Assembly (NCBI GenBank): GCA_021819725.1
Contig: JAKAQR010000012.1
Coordinates: forward strand, 1-64,000
Length of the DNA: 64,000 bases
Reading direction: 5' to 3'
Source: Actinomycetes bacterium
Lineage (GTDB): Bacteria > Actinomycetota > Acidimicrobiia > Acidimicrobiales > Acidimicrobiaceae
Shown: piece after piece, positions 40,979 to 49,999 of the stretch
How positions within the stretch are numbered: the first letter of the stretch is position 1
Layout of the letters: each line of letters begins with the position of its first letter
Position numbers and translations under genes: made by a program
The notes under the pieces: model-generated
Told to the model about the DNA's origin: nothing
Databases searched by the model: none
Seen by the model: only the letters and a program-made list of their open reading frames with translations

Positions 40979-42598
40979 ATGACGGTACCAGCAAACCAAC
41001 GATCAACCACGGCCCAACTGGAACGAGCAAGCTGGCGAAAAGGTGTCCAGGTCCTTGACTCCCCAGATGCTCCCCTCTCCTTAAGCCAGCCTGCTGTACT
41101 CATTGAGCCTGAGACGCTGACACCATCGGCATTGCGTGCCATCCAAGAAGGCGCAAGGGTGTTCGTTCTTATCAACCAACATCACGGCGCGAAGCTACTC
41201 CAATCACTGCCCAACTATCGGTATCAGGAGGCCTACCCATGGGGTGAGTGGATGGTCACACCCGATCACGCGTTCAGCCCGTTAACGCGTACCCCCGATG
41301 AGTTCCCTATTCGAAGCGCCATCACCACCTTCACCCCACCCAACGATGCCACCACGTTGTTGACGGTCAACATTGCGCTCAGTGAACGTGTAGTCGCAAG
41401 TCAGCAAACGCTCGGCAAGGGTCAATTGACGATCATTGGAGTCGACCTCGACGCCCTTACCACCGGCCATTCCTGGCTCGCACGCACTATGGAACTGCTG
41501 ATCGCAACGCCTCCATCGCGCACGCATGACACGCTCGGCATTGGAGTGATCGGTTATGGACCCTATGGCGGCATGGGGCTCTATCACGGTACCGGCGCCC
41601 AGGAGACTCCTGGACTCCAGCTCGTCACGGCAGTTGATGCCAACCCTTCTCGGCTTACCCAGGCACAACAGGACTTCCCGCAGCTGATCGGTTACCACAG
41701 CGCCGCCGAACTGTTCCGTGACTCCATCACCGACATCGCCATCATCGCTACTCCACCTAACACCCACTTCGAATTGGCCCTGCAAGCACTTGAGGGTGGC
41801 AAGCACGTGGTGGTCGAAAAACCTCTCTGCCTCACCACCGATGAAGCCGACAAGCTCATCGACGTCGCCGAAAGCAACGCCCGAGTCCTCACCGTCCATC
41901 AAAACCGCCGCTGGGACCAGGACTACCGTACCCTCATGCAGCTTCTTGATACCGAAGTCATTGGAGACGTGTTCAACATCGAAACCTCGGTTGGCGGCTT
42001 TGACCACCCCTGTCGCGCCTGGCACTCCGATACCACCGTCTCTGGCGGCCTCGCCTACGATTGGGGCGCACATCATATCGACTGGATTCACCAACTCTAC
42101 GGGACCGCACCTGAGCGCGTCTTCGCTTTCGGACACAAACGCCGTTGGCACGAGATGACAAATCTTGACCAACTGCGCATCCATCTGCAGTTCGTCGGCG
42201 GACGAGAGGCTACGTTCTTCCAAAGCGAACTCGACGGTTTCCGACGGCCCAAGTTCTACGTACAAGGCACCGAGGGTACCATTGTTGGTAACTACGTACC
42301 ATTTGAACAGCCGCGAGTGGCACCAGTGACCGGTTATCAGGTGGATCGTTATCACTACGCGGAGGCGCCTGTTGCTCTCCAAGTCGCCCTCTACGAAGGG
42401 CCCGGAAGGCTCAGTCACTATCAGCCAGAGTTACTGCCACCCGATACTTTTGGCTTTCACCGCGACTTGGCCGACCACCTCCTCGTCGGCACACCACTAG
42501 CCGTCCAGGCAGGCCAGGTACGCGAGGTCGTCGGCGTCCTTGAACTTGCGCATCGCTCAAGTGCGCTCGGCAGTATCCAGACTCTCACACCACGTTGA
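40979..42598 (+). CDS. Gfo/Idh/MocA oxidoreductase with extra N-terminal domain
   Basis: A 539-residue protein. Residues about 186-320 form the NAD(P)-binding domain (IGVIGYGPYGGMGLYH, IIATPPNTHFELALQAL, VVVEKPLCLTTDEAD), with the catalytic-site EKP lysine. Residues 320-535 form the substrate domain (HQNRRWDQDYRTL, YDWGAHHIDW). Residues 1-180 are an additional alpha/beta region (VLIEPETLTPSALRAIQEGARVFVLI, GKGQLTIIGVDLDALTTG) that resembles ThuA-like or trimerisation-type glutamine amidotransferase folds lacking a catalytic Cys. GAGAGGA precedes ATG. It probably oxidises a sugar or inositol derivative. It overlaps the next gene by 4 bases. Confidence 0.82.
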   Translation: MTVPANQRSTTAQLERASWRKGVQVLDSPDAPLSLSQPAVLIEPETLTPSALRAIQEGARVFVLINQHHGAKLLQSLPNYRYQEAYPWGEWMVTPDHAFSPLTRTPDEFPIRSAITTFTPPNDATTLLTVNIALSERVVASQQTLGKGQLTIIGVDLDALTTGHSWLARTMELLIATPPSRTHDTLGIGVIGYGPYGGMGLYHGTGAQETPGLQLVTAVDANPSRLTQAQQDFPQLIGYHSAAELFRDSITDIAIIATPPNTHFELALQALEGGKHVVVEKPLCLTTDEADKLIDVAESNARVLTVHQNRRWDQDYRTLMQLLDTEVIGDVFNIETSVGGFDHPCRAWHSDTTVSGGLAYDWGAHHIDWIHQLYGTAPERVFAFGHKRRWHEMTNLDQLRIHLQFVGGREATFFQSELDGFRRPKFYVQGTEGTIVGNYVPFEQPRVAPVTGYQVDRYHYAEAPVALQVALYEGPGRLSHYQPELLPPDTFGFHRDLADHLLVGTPLAVQAGQVREVVGVLELAHRSSALGSIQTLTPR

Positions 42599-43569
42599 AC
42601 GTCGCCGTCTGCGGTCTCGGCAGTTATGTCGCCCAGGCTGGAGTGATACCTGCTCTTCGACACTCCCCATGGACACGATTTCTTGGAGGGACCACGCGGT
42701 CTCCGTCTACCGCATCGCAGGTGCTCACAGCCAACGAAACGCACTATCAGGACTATACGACCATGCTCGCTGACCCTGCAGTAGAAGCGATCTACCTCCC
42801 GCTCCCTAACGATCTCCATTTCACCTACATCCAACGCGCCGTGGAAGCAGGCAAGCACGTACTCTGCGAAAAACCGTTGTTCTTGACCGAGAACGACTAC
42901 ACACGCCTCGATAACTTGCTCAATGATACCGGACTGCTAGTGGCCGAAGCCTTCATGAGCTCCTACCACCCGAGACTCCGTGCCGTACTCAGCTCGGTCA
43001 CCTCCGGTAGCTACGGTCCCGTCATCAACGTACAAACAACGTTTACCGGCACCTTAACGCCACTGTCGGGCTATCGTCTTGACCCGACGCGTGGCGGTGG
43101 TTCCCTCTTCGATGTTGGCATCTACGCCATCCACCCTATCGTCTCGCTGCTGGGTTCCGAGCCCAGCCACATCTGGACAACCGTGATGCCATCCGAGCAG
43201 GAACACCCAGTTGACCTCACGCTCGAAGCCCTGTTGGCCTATGACGGTGGCGTGGCTGCAACCTTCACCACCTCCTTTATCGCCGGGGAGTCACAAGCCT
43301 TGCGCGTTCTCACCCGTGAGGCAACCATCGAGATGGACCATGTCTGCACTCCTCGACTCGAGGATACAACCTGGACGGTTACGACCAAACATGGAATAAC
43401 AAAGCATGACATCGCCAGCGCTGACCCTTACCAAGCGATGGTCGACGAGGTCTTTGCATCCTTCTCCAACGGACACGAGCCCTCATGGAACCTTGCCGAA
43501 TCGCGCCGACTTGCGCATCTGCTCTATCGCATTCACGCGACCACACAATCCGCACTGCGGGGCGACTGA
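42595..43569 (+). CDS. Gfo/Idh/MocA family oxidoreductase
   Basis: A 324-residue sugar-dehydrogenase family protein beginning with TTG, which overlaps the preceding stop (TTGA). NVAVCGLGSYVAQAGVIPAL is the nucleotide-binding glycine region, YLPLPNDLHFTYIQRAVEAGKHVLCEKPLFL holds the EKP motif, and the substrate domain has GGGSLFDVGIYAIHPI. Paired with the previous gene, it suggests a two-step oxidation/reduction of a sugar or cyclitol, as in inositol or scyllo-inositol conversion. The substrate is unknown. Confidence 0.85.
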   Translation: MNVAVCGLGSYVAQAGVIPALRHSPWTRFLGGTTRSPSTASQVLTANETHYQDYTTMLADPAVEAIYLPLPNDLHFTYIQRAVEAGKHVLCEKPLFLTENDYTRLDNLLNDTGLLVAEAFMSSYHPRLRAVLSSVTSGSYGPVINVQTTFTGTLTPLSGYRLDPTRGGGSLFDVGIYAIHPIVSLLGSEPSHIWTTVMPSEQEHPVDLTLEALLAYDGGVAATFTTSFIAGESQALRVLTREATIEMDHVCTPRLEDTTWTVTTKHGITKHDIASADPYQAMVDEVFASFSNGHEPSWNLAESRRLAHLLYRIHATTQSALRGD

Positions 43570-43908
43570 TCCAACCAACAGCGCTGATCAGCACTATGCT
43601 GCCGGTCAGCATGATGCTGCTGGTCAGCACTATGTTACTGCTGGTCGAAGAACACCTCGATCACCATCTGCCAACACTCGGGTACCCACAAGACCTCTTC
43701 GGCCATCTCGATACCGCCACCGGTGCCGGCGCCGACTCAACGAGGTCTACAACCGTCTCCCTCTGTCGAACCTCGACACCAAACTGGGGGCCGAAACCAC
43801 CTCGCACCGGGCAATAACCAGATCAAGTGGCATGCTCAACTGTCGGCATTAGCGCTACCAAAGGACAGCAGAGAGATGGCCCACGACGACCCGATCCATT
43901 GCTCCGAA
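43570..43908. other. Intergenic region with degenerate tandem repeat
   Basis: About 340 bases between the oxidoreductase operon and the convergent divIVA gene. It holds the repeat at 43583-43647 but no gene. Transcripts from both sides must end here; no strong GC-rich hairpin with a T-run was found. Confidence 0.5.
43583..43647. repeat. Tandem repeat of about 18-21 bases, three copies
   Basis: Units of the form GTCAGCACTATGCTGCTG occur three times with small changes (for example GTCAGCATGATGCTGCTG and GTCAGCACTATGTTACTGCTG), directly after the oxidoreductase stop. It appears to be a minisatellite. Confidence 0.75.
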
Positions 43909-44727
43909 TTAATCGTCTTGGCGCCAGAGCATGAAGGGTTCTTCGTCGCCAGCATCACCACTCAAGTCATGGCCGAACACAAACTCTTGAACCGGGCGCT
44001 GCTCCTCCGGCTGGGAAGGCACCACGTCGGCAAGCTGATGCCGCGTGTCATCTGCGCTATTTTGGACGTCCGCAACATTGCGCACCTCTGCGACCGTTAC
44101 CGGTTCCCCAACTTCAGCATCATTGAACTCACGTGGAGGAACGCCGCCTAGCGCTGGCGTGGTGGCAAGCGACTCACCAGTGGGAACCTCAGCAGCCCGT
44201 ACCAACGATAGCAAACCGCCGATCTCGTCAGTGATCCTCTGGCGAACGGCTCGGTCCCGGCTGACGATATTGGCTAGCTGCTCCTGTCGTCGAGCAAACT
44301 CGCCCTCCAACTGCGTGAGCTCCTCCAGCAAGTTCTTCCGTCGCTCCTCTTCGATGAGTCTCGATGTGGTCCTCGCCTCGCCTAAAATGCGCTCTGCCTG
44401 GCGCTGCGCCTCTGCGCGAATCTCGCGCGCCTCATTTTCTGCATCACTGCGAAGCTGGTCGGCTGCCTTCTGCGCCACAATCAGCGTCCTTTGAATGACA
44501 TCATCGCCAAACTCTCCAGCGGCTGGTGCACCACTCGTGACCACAGGAGGATTCGCCTTGAGTCGTGCGAGCTCCTCTCGCGCCTGGCTGAGTTGGCCCT
44601 CAAGCACCTCAACACCCTTGGCTACCTGCTCAAGAAACTCGTCCACATCCTCTTGGTGGTAGCCTCTCATGCGCTCGCGAAACTCTACCTCGCGAATCTT
44701 TTGAGCATCGACTGCACTTGCGTCCAC
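43909..44727 (-). CDS. DivIVA domain cell-pole protein (Wag31-like)
   Basis: A 272-residue coiled-coil protein. The N-terminal 60 residues (KIREVEFRERMRGYHQEDVDEFLEQVAKGVEVLE) are the DivIVA membrane-curvature domain. A long coiled coil follows (DQLRSDAENEAREIRAEAQRQAERILGEARTTSRLI), then an acidic tail ending FMLWRQDD. In actinobacteria it marks poles and septa and directs wall growth. It is the last gene of the dcw cluster, where it usually sits after sepF and yggT. Confidence 0.9.
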   Translation of the reverse strand: MDASAVDAQKIREVEFRERMRGYHQEDVDEFLEQVAKGVEVLEGQLSQAREELARLKANPPVVTSGAPAAGEFGDDVIQRTLIVAQKAADQLRSDAENEAREIRAEAQRQAERILGEARTTSRLIEEERRKNLLEELTQLEGEFARRQEQLANIVSRDRAVRQRITDEIGGLLSLVRAAEVPTGESLATTPALGGVPPREFNDAEVGEPVTVAEVRNVADVQNSADDTRHQLADVVPSQPEEQRPVQEFVFGHDLSGDAGDEEPFMLWRQDD

Positions 44728-44821
44728 AGCACCCCTCCCTTACGAGTACTCACACCACCGCTCACCATCGGAACGAATCAGTGGCAGCTAGGTCTTCTAT
44801 CGATTGAAGTCAGCTCCGACC

Positions 44822-45103
44822 TTAGATCCGGCTGACGATTGGAATCAAAATCAATTCGATCAGCAAAATGACGATGAGTGGCGCAAAGTCGAAACGAATC
44901 GAGCTACCACCCACCGACGGAATCAACCTACGAATCGGATTTAATACCGGCTCCGATAGGCGGGTGAGCAAAAAACGGAAACGATCCATCGGCCCACCCG
45001 GGTTCGTCACCGGGAACCACGTCATGACCACATAGAGCACAATAACAATGACATAGAGCTCTAGTAGTTCGACGATGATCCCATTAAGACCCATGCAGGC
45101 CAA
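44822..45103 (-). CDS. YggT family membrane protein
   Basis: A 93-residue protein with two membrane segments (IIVELLELYVIVIVLYVVMTWF and LIVILLIELILIPIVSRI) separated by the conserved loop NPIRRLIPSVGGSSIRFDFAPLI. This is the classic YggT/YlmG pattern. Its exact role is unknown; homologues are linked to division and osmotic tolerance. It overlaps sepF by 20 bases. Confidence 0.88.
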   Translation of the reverse strand: MACMGLNGIIVELLELYVIVIVLYVVMTWFPVTNPGGPMDRFRFLLTRLSEPVLNPIRRLIPSVGGSSIRFDFAPLIVILLIELILIPIVSRI

Positions 45104-45608
45104 CTCCCTTCGCTACCGTACGCTGACGCATGCGAAACATCTCCTCATCGGCCACCTCAACACGAGCCGGCGAGAGCAGATACACACTCGTACTTATCTC
45201 CTTCACTTTACCACCCAATGCGTAGGTAAGCCCTGAGGAGAAGTCGATAATTCGGCGGCGCAGGTCGCGATCCACACCCTCGAGATTAATAATCACCGGT
45301 TGATCAGATTTCATCCGATCGCCAATCTCCTGCACGTCGGCGTACTTCGTGGGGAGCACGAGGTGGATCTTCGCCCGCTCTGGCTGCGGATTAAAGGGAC
45401 GAAGCACGGCGGCACGGTGTTCTTGGGGATCCTCTCGAGGCTGCTCAGCCACGTTGGAAGCACCGCCAGAGACCACCTGAACACGGGGAGCCTGATCGCG
45501 CCGTTCATAGACTGGTGGAACCGACCCTTCCAGATCAGTAACCTCTCCGTCCATCTCATCGTCCTCAGTTATCCCTAGCCACGCAAGCGCACGCTTCAAT
45601 CCCGGCAT
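45084..45608 (-). CDS. sepF: Cell division protein SepF
   Basis: A 174-residue cytoplasmic protein. The first residues (MPGLKRALAWLGI) form the amphipathic membrane-binding helix. A disordered linker runs to about 85, followed by the SepF fold (PTKYADVQEIGDRMKSDQPVIINLEGV, RRRIIDFSSGLTYALGG, STSVYLLSPARVEV). SepF anchors FtsZ to the membrane, replacing FtsA, which is absent from this cluster. Confidence 0.93.
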   Translation of the reverse strand: MPGLKRALAWLGITEDDEMDGEVTDLEGSVPPVYERRDQAPRVQVVSGGASNVAEQPREDPQEHRAAVLRPFNPQPERAKIHLVLPTKYADVQEIGDRMKSDQPVIINLEGVDRDLRRRIIDFSSGLTYALGGKVKEISTSVYLLSPARVEVADEEMFRMRQRTVAKGVGLHGS

Positions 45609-45649
45609 TTGTCCTCCTACCCCATTCGTTAACGCTCTATCGTAGCACG

Positions 45650-46306
45650 TTATTGACCACGTGCCCCGAATAAAACACTACCTAACCGCACCATAGTAGC
45701 ACCCTGAGCGACCGCCACCTGGTAATCGGCTGACATTCCCATAGAATATTCCCGAATTCCCAAATCTTCCCCGAGACGACGGACGCTCTCGAAGTATTGG
45801 CGAGTCTGTTCCTCAGTGCCGGGGAGTGCCATGCCCATCAAACCGATCACACGAACCTCTAGATCGCGACCGAGCGCCAGCAACGATGCGACCTCGTCAA
45901 CCTGGGCACCATTGCGCCCTTCGGGGTGCCCTGGAGGCGCGACCTGGATGAGTACGTCACCGCGATAATCGAGTTTGGCCAACCCCTCAAGCTCGGAGGG
46001 TCGCGAAATCGTCTCGATCACCGATGCGTATTGGCAAATGAGCTTGAGGCGCCTGCGCTGAATAGCGCCCAGATAATGCCAGCGGGGGCGAAGGCCAAGG
46101 CGCTCAGCTTCAACCGCCTTCGCCGCCAACTCCTCGGCGTAATTTTCGCCCACATCGGTCAGGCCAGCACTAAGCGCACTCGCTACCGCATCGACCGGAT
46201 GGGTCTTGGTCACCGCAACGATGCGAACCATATCCGAACCGCCGTGGCGCCGTATCTCGTCTCTCACCACAGCCAAGCGCCGCCCAACCTCCTCATAGGC
46301 GGGCAT
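45650..46306 (-). CDS. YggS-type PLP homeostasis protein
   Basis: A 218-residue PLP-binding protein of the YggS/YlmE (PLPBP) family with a single TIM-barrel domain. The PLP lysine is in IVAVTKTHPVDAV, with GENYAEELAAK, WHYLGAIQRRRLKLI and MGMSADYQVAVAQGATMVRLGSVLFG as family signatures. It has no known catalytic reaction but controls PLP and amino-acid balance. It overlaps pgeF by one base. Confidence 0.92.
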   Translation of the reverse strand: MPAYEEVGRRLAVVRDEIRRHGGSDMVRIVAVTKTHPVDAVASALSAGLTDVGENYAEELAAKAVEAERLGLRPRWHYLGAIQRRRLKLICQYASVIETISRPSELEGLAKLDYRGDVLIQVAPPGHPEGRNGAQVDEVASLLALGRDLEVRVIGLMGMALPGTEEQTRQYFESVRRLGEDLGIREYSMGMSADYQVAVAQGATMVRLGSVLFGARGQ

Positions 46307-46935
46307 CAGCGGTCACCAGCGCTCACGAGTGTCAGCTGACGCTCGAGGGTACCATCGCGACGATAGGAGTGGTACGCATCGTTACAGAAGGTACAGTGAC
46401 CGACCGAAAGGACCTCTCGAACACGCTGATGCATAAGGAGACCCGACAGGGCTGCTTCGAGCGAGAGATTATCGCCTACGAAACTCGCCTCCCCAAAACG
46501 GTGCGCAACGACGTAACGCTCCGGTCCTAGAAATTCGTAACAGCAGGATCGAATGTGCGGACCGATGACCGCTACGAGGCCATCACCGCCAAGGTGCGCC
46601 AGGCCCGCCTCGACTACGCCAGCGGTCAACCCCCTCCACCCAACATGGAGTGCAACGGCATCACCCTTACGGTTGGCCACCACCAGTGGGAGGCAGTCTG
46701 CTGTCCGGATAGCGGCTACACCATGGTGTCCGGCAGGAACATAGATTCCATCCGCCTCAACGGCCCCAGGTTCGCCAAGGGTGTCGTCGATAGCCACCAC
46801 TCTTGCACTGTGAACCTGCTGTAGTTGGGCCAATGGCCCACCACCACCGATCATCGCGGCGGTCTCAGCGGCGACATCCGTGCGATCGGTGAACGCCACT
46901 CTCACGCCACTCTCACGGAGCGAGAGCGCGATCAT
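46306..46935 (-). CDS. pgeF: Peptidoglycan editing factor PgeF / YfiH (laccase-domain)
   Basis: A 209-residue YfiH/DUF152 protein. The metal-binding residues are present in QQVHSARVV (His), IRTADCLPLVV (Cys) and LHVGWRGLTAG (His), with HCTFCNDAYHSYRRDG near the C-terminus. Homologues act as purine nucleoside phosphorylase/deaminases or remove wrong amino acids from peptidoglycan precursors. Its position between ftsZ and yggS is the usual one in actinobacteria. The ATG overlaps the ftsZ stop by one base. Confidence 0.9.
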   Translation of the reverse strand: MIALSLRESGVRVAFTDRTDVAAETAAMIGGGGPLAQLQQVHSARVVAIDDTLGEPGAVEADGIYVPAGHHGVAAIRTADCLPLVVANRKGDAVALHVGWRGLTAGVVEAGLAHLGGDGLVAVIGPHIRSCCYEFLGPERYVVAHRFGEASFVGDNLSLEAALSGLLMHQRVREVLSVGHCTFCNDAYHSYRRDGTLERQLTLVSAGDR

Positions 46936-48035
46936 CAGCGGAGAAAGAAGGGTACGTCGCCGTCGTCTGGATCCTCCGGATCCGTGTTGACTTCAGTCGG
47001 CACTGGCTCTTGGGGCACCACCGGTACGCCAAAATCAAGCTCTTCACTGGGAGGTGGAGGCGTAACCCGAAGCTTTGGCGTATCCTCCCCCCAGACGTCG
47101 AAGCCAGCAGCGATGACCGTCACTTTGACCTCGTCCTCCATGGACTCATCGATCACACTACCGACGATAATGAGGGCGTCGCTCGAGGCAGCATTTTGGA
47201 TAATGTTGGCGGCCTCATTCAACTCGAAAATACCGAGATCAGTGCCGCCAGCGACGTTCAGCAGGATACCTTGTGCACCATCGATCGAGGTCTCAAAGAG
47301 CGGCGAGGTGATCGCATTGCGAGCGGCCGTCGTCGCGCGGTTTTCACCACTGGCGATACCGATACCCATGATAGCGGTACCCGCAGAGGCCATGATGGCC
47401 CGCACATCGGCAAAGTCGGTGTTAATGACGCCCGGAGTCGTGATGAGATCGGTAATCCCCTTCACACCTGACAACAAGATATCATCAGCCATTCGGAACG
47501 CCGCGATCATTGAGGTCTTCTCATTTGCGATCGTCAAGAGCCGATCATTCGGTATCACAATCAGCGTGTCGACATGCTCACGCAGACGCTCGATACCCTC
47601 GTCGGCCTGGGTCGCTCGACGCTTTCCCTCGAAGCCGAAGGGCCGTGTGACCACACCGATCGTGAGCGCACCAATCCCTCTAGCGATCTCCGCGACGACC
47701 GGGGCACCACCAGTCCCCGTGCCACCACCCTCGCCAGCGGTGATAAAGACCATGTCCGCACCGGTGAGTGCCTCCTGGATCTCATCCTTATGCTCCTGAG
47801 CTGCAGAGCGCCCAATATCAGGGTTCGAACCTGCACCGAGCCCACGGGTGAGCTGGCGTCCAATATCGAGTCGGATATCAGCGTCGCTCATCAACAATGC
47901 CTGCGCGTCGGTGTTGATCGCGATGAACTCAACGCCCTTAAGGCCAGCCTCAATCATCCGATTCACGGCATTGCCACCGCCACCACCGACACCGACGACC
48001 TTGATCACGGCGATGTAATTCTGCGCGTCATTCAT
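46935..48035 (-). CDS. ftsZ: Cell division GTPase FtsZ
   Basis: A 366-residue tubulin homologue forming the Z ring. [18 protein letters not shown] is the first nucleotide loop, [22 protein letters not shown] is the tubulin signature that binds GTP, and [11 protein letters not shown] is the T7 catalytic loop. A variable linker (about residues 320-352) is followed by the C-terminal peptide [10 protein letters not shown] that binds SepF and FtsW. ATG at 48035 is used; a GTG four codons earlier is possible. There is no ftsA between ftsQ and ftsZ. Confidence 0.97.
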   Translation of the reverse strand: MNDAQNYIAVIKVVGVGGGGGNAVNRMIEAGLKGVEFIAINTDAQALLMSDADIRLDIGRQLTRGLGAGSNPDIGRSAAQEHKDEIQEALTGADMVFITAGEGGGTGTGGAPVVAEIARGIGALTIGVVTRPFGFEGKRRATQADEGIERLREHVDTLIVIPNDRLLTIANEKTSMIAAFRMADDILLSGVKGITDLITTPGVINTDFADVRAIMASAGTAIMGIGIASGENRATTAARNAITSPLFETSIDGAQGILLNVAGGTDLGIFELNEAANIIQNAASSDALIIVGSVIDESMEDEVKVTVIAAGFDVWGEDTPKLRVTPPPPSEELDFGVPVVPQEPVPTEVNTDPEDPDDGDVPFFLR

Positions 48036-48143
48036 CTCGCGTCCCACCTCCGCTGCACCTTGGCTCGAACCACCACACGGCCTCCAATTACATAAAATTC
48101 GGGCAGCTCGTCGGATGATCCTCTGCGCTACCTCTGAATTTGA

Positions 48144-49052
48144 CTAGCCTACACGATCGTTGAAGAGAACCGCTGGACTATTTGGGTTAATCGCGTCGAC
48201 AACTGCCCCCGGTGCGACGAAGTGCCTGCAAGCGCTCACCTCCGCGTGCGCACGAACCCCACCCCCCAGCAAGCATTCGCCTGCATCACCCATCCGCAAC
48301 ACAATTCCGGACCCACGCAGCACAAAAACCGTAGCCGGTTGGCCACCCAAGGAGGAGAGGCCCTCGGACTCCATAGCCGCTACCACTGTAGCCAACCGTA
48401 CCGGTATCTCATCACCTACTTGGGGCCTCCACGGACAGCCCATCGTAACGGTGCGCAGCACGAGCGGACAGAGAGAGATTAACCGTCCCGGTCGTGGGGA
48501 GCGCGCAGCGATGACGATACCCGCACTGGTCAACCCATACCCACCTCGGAGATAACCCTCGGAAGGCCGACTGGAGAGCTCCACCTCCAGGGAGGATGGC
48601 CAGCGAATGGCCCATGCGTGGAGACGGACCTCTCCACGGAGGCTGTTTTGGAGCATGAGGACAGCATCGACACTGTGGGCCGATACCGACCAGACATGGT
48701 GGCCCACTAATCGTTCGCTTAGTTGTGCAATCACCGCCGTGCGTTCGGTCTCGGTACCACCCAGAACGGTCACCGAACGGATCCGTAGAACCGGTCCTGC
48801 GTAGAGCCAGCCAACGCCCACTATGGCTACGACTACCACGACCGCCACTGCCGTTAATTTCCAGGGCCGCGCTGGGCGGTGAACATTGCGAGGTTTCGGC
48901 ATGGCCGCACTTGCCACCCCGCGGGCCGGGTCGGCTGTGGTGCCAATCCACGTCGTTGGTGACATCCACCGCGATCTGCGACGTGAACGTGGCTTGACAC
49001 GTGCAATCGAGCCTCTCGCTTGACCTGATTGTCTCTGCGGGCACTGTCTCAT
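48144..49052 (-). CDS. ftsQ: Cell division protein FtsQ
   Basis: A 302-residue bitopic membrane protein. Residues 1-55 are basic and cytoplasmic, followed by one membrane segment (AVAVVVVVAIVGVGWLYAG) and an extracytoplasmic POTRA domain beginning VLRIRSVTVLGGTETERTAVIAQL. The remainder matches the FtsQ beta domain (WPSSLEVELSSRPSEGYL). FtsQ links FtsB/FtsL to the divisome. ATG at 49052 follows AAAGGGG. It contains several extra cysteines in its outer domain, which could form disulfides. Confidence 0.88.
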   Translation of the reverse strand: MRQCPQRQSGQARGSIARVKPRSRRRSRWMSPTTWIGTTADPARGVASAAMPKPRNVHRPARPWKLTAVAVVVVVAIVGVGWLYAGPVLRIRSVTVLGGTETERTAVIAQLSERLVGHHVWSVSAHSVDAVLMLQNSLRGEVRLHAWAIRWPSSLEVELSSRPSEGYLRGGYGLTSAGIVIAARSPRPGRLISLCPLVLRTVTMGCPWRPQVGDEIPVRLATVVAAMESEGLSSLGGQPATVFVLRGSGIVLRMGDAGECLLGGGVRAHAEVSACRHFVAPGAVVDAINPNSPAVLFNDRVG

Positions 49053-49074
49053 GCCGTGTCGTCCCCTTTGGATC

Positions 49075-49974
49075 CTATGAGAAACCGACGAGTCTGACCT
49101 CTGAGCGCAACTCAATCCCAGTTCTGCGTGCCACGTGCTCACGAACCACTTGCATCAGATGGAAGACATCATCAGCCGATCCTTGCGGATCAGCTTGAAT
49201 AAAGTTTGCGTGTTTAGCCGACACCGCCGCACTCCGATATCGATGACCCTTTAGACCACTCTCCTCAATCAGAAGCGCCGCCGGGAAGCGTTCTGGGTTC
49301 ACAAAGACCGAGCCAGCGTTCTGCCCTCCTGGTTGATGGGCACGACGCCAGGCGACGATGTCACTCAACTGGGTGGCAAGTTCGTGGGGGTCACCGGCTT
49401 CGAAGGCAAACCGTGCGGCGATGACGACCTGGCTCGCACCCACTGCCGAGGAACGATACTCCAGCTCCAGGGCTGCGGCGGACTGCCACGTGGGGGGCGC
49501 ATCGGCCTCAAGATCGACAAGGAGCGCCGACTGCAACGTTTCCGCAAGAACATGGCCATGTCCACCAGCATTCATTCGCACCGCACCACCGACGCTACCT
49601 GGCACACCAACCGCCCAGGTGAATCCATCGAGCCCAAGCTTGGCGATCCTGCGCGCCATGACAGGAAGCGGGGAGGCGCCGCCGAGCTCGACCTGGCTAT
49701 CATGCTGTTGCAACCAGGAGAACCCGGCCCCTAATGTAATGAGCAAACCAGGAAAGCCTCCGTCAGCGACGAGAACATTCGAACCACGGCCGAGCACAAA
49801 GAGAGGAATCTTCGCCACACCCTGCGACAGGATATCACGGAGACGCTCAAGCTCTTCAACTGAGGCGACCTCCACGCCAGCAGCGGCCGCGCCGCCGACC
49901 CGATAGGTCGTTCTCGCCCCGAAAGGGGCTTGTTCAAGAACAAAAAATCCACCAGCCCTCAGCTGATCGATCAT
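49075..49974 (-). CDS. murB: UDP-N-acetylenolpyruvoylglucosamine reductase
   Basis: A 299-residue FAD-dependent enzyme making UDP-N-acetylmuramate. TTYRVGGAAAAGVEVASVEEL and LGRGSNVLVADGGFPGLLI bind FAD. GVPGSVGGAVRMNAGGHG and AGSVFVNPERFPAALLIEE carry catalytic residues, including the proton-donating Ser in AGSVF. The shape (no type I insertion before the C-terminus) fits type II MurB. ATG at 49974 has GAAGGG upstream; GTG at 49995 is an alternative. It follows murC by 25 bases. Confidence 0.93.
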   Translation of the reverse strand: MIDQLRAGGFFVLEQAPFGARTTYRVGGAAAAGVEVASVEELERLRDILSQGVAKIPLFVLGRGSNVLVADGGFPGLLITLGAGFSWLQQHDSQVELGGASPLPVMARRIAKLGLDGFTWAVGVPGSVGGAVRMNAGGHGHVLAETLQSALLVDLEADAPPTWQSAAALELEYRSSAVGASQVVIAARFAFEAGDPHELATQLSDIVAWRRAHQPGGQNAGSVFVNPERFPAALLIEESGLKGHRYRSAAVSAKHANFIQADPQGSADDVFHLMQVVREHVARRTGIELRSEVRLVGFS

Positions 49975-49999
49975 CCGTGCGAGCCCTTCGGCCACCGTG

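Noticed and set aside
41282..42418. 378-codon open frame antisense to the first Gfo/Idh gene
   Set aside because: Fully contained in a gene with clear motifs on the + strand. Its composition is that of a mirror frame.
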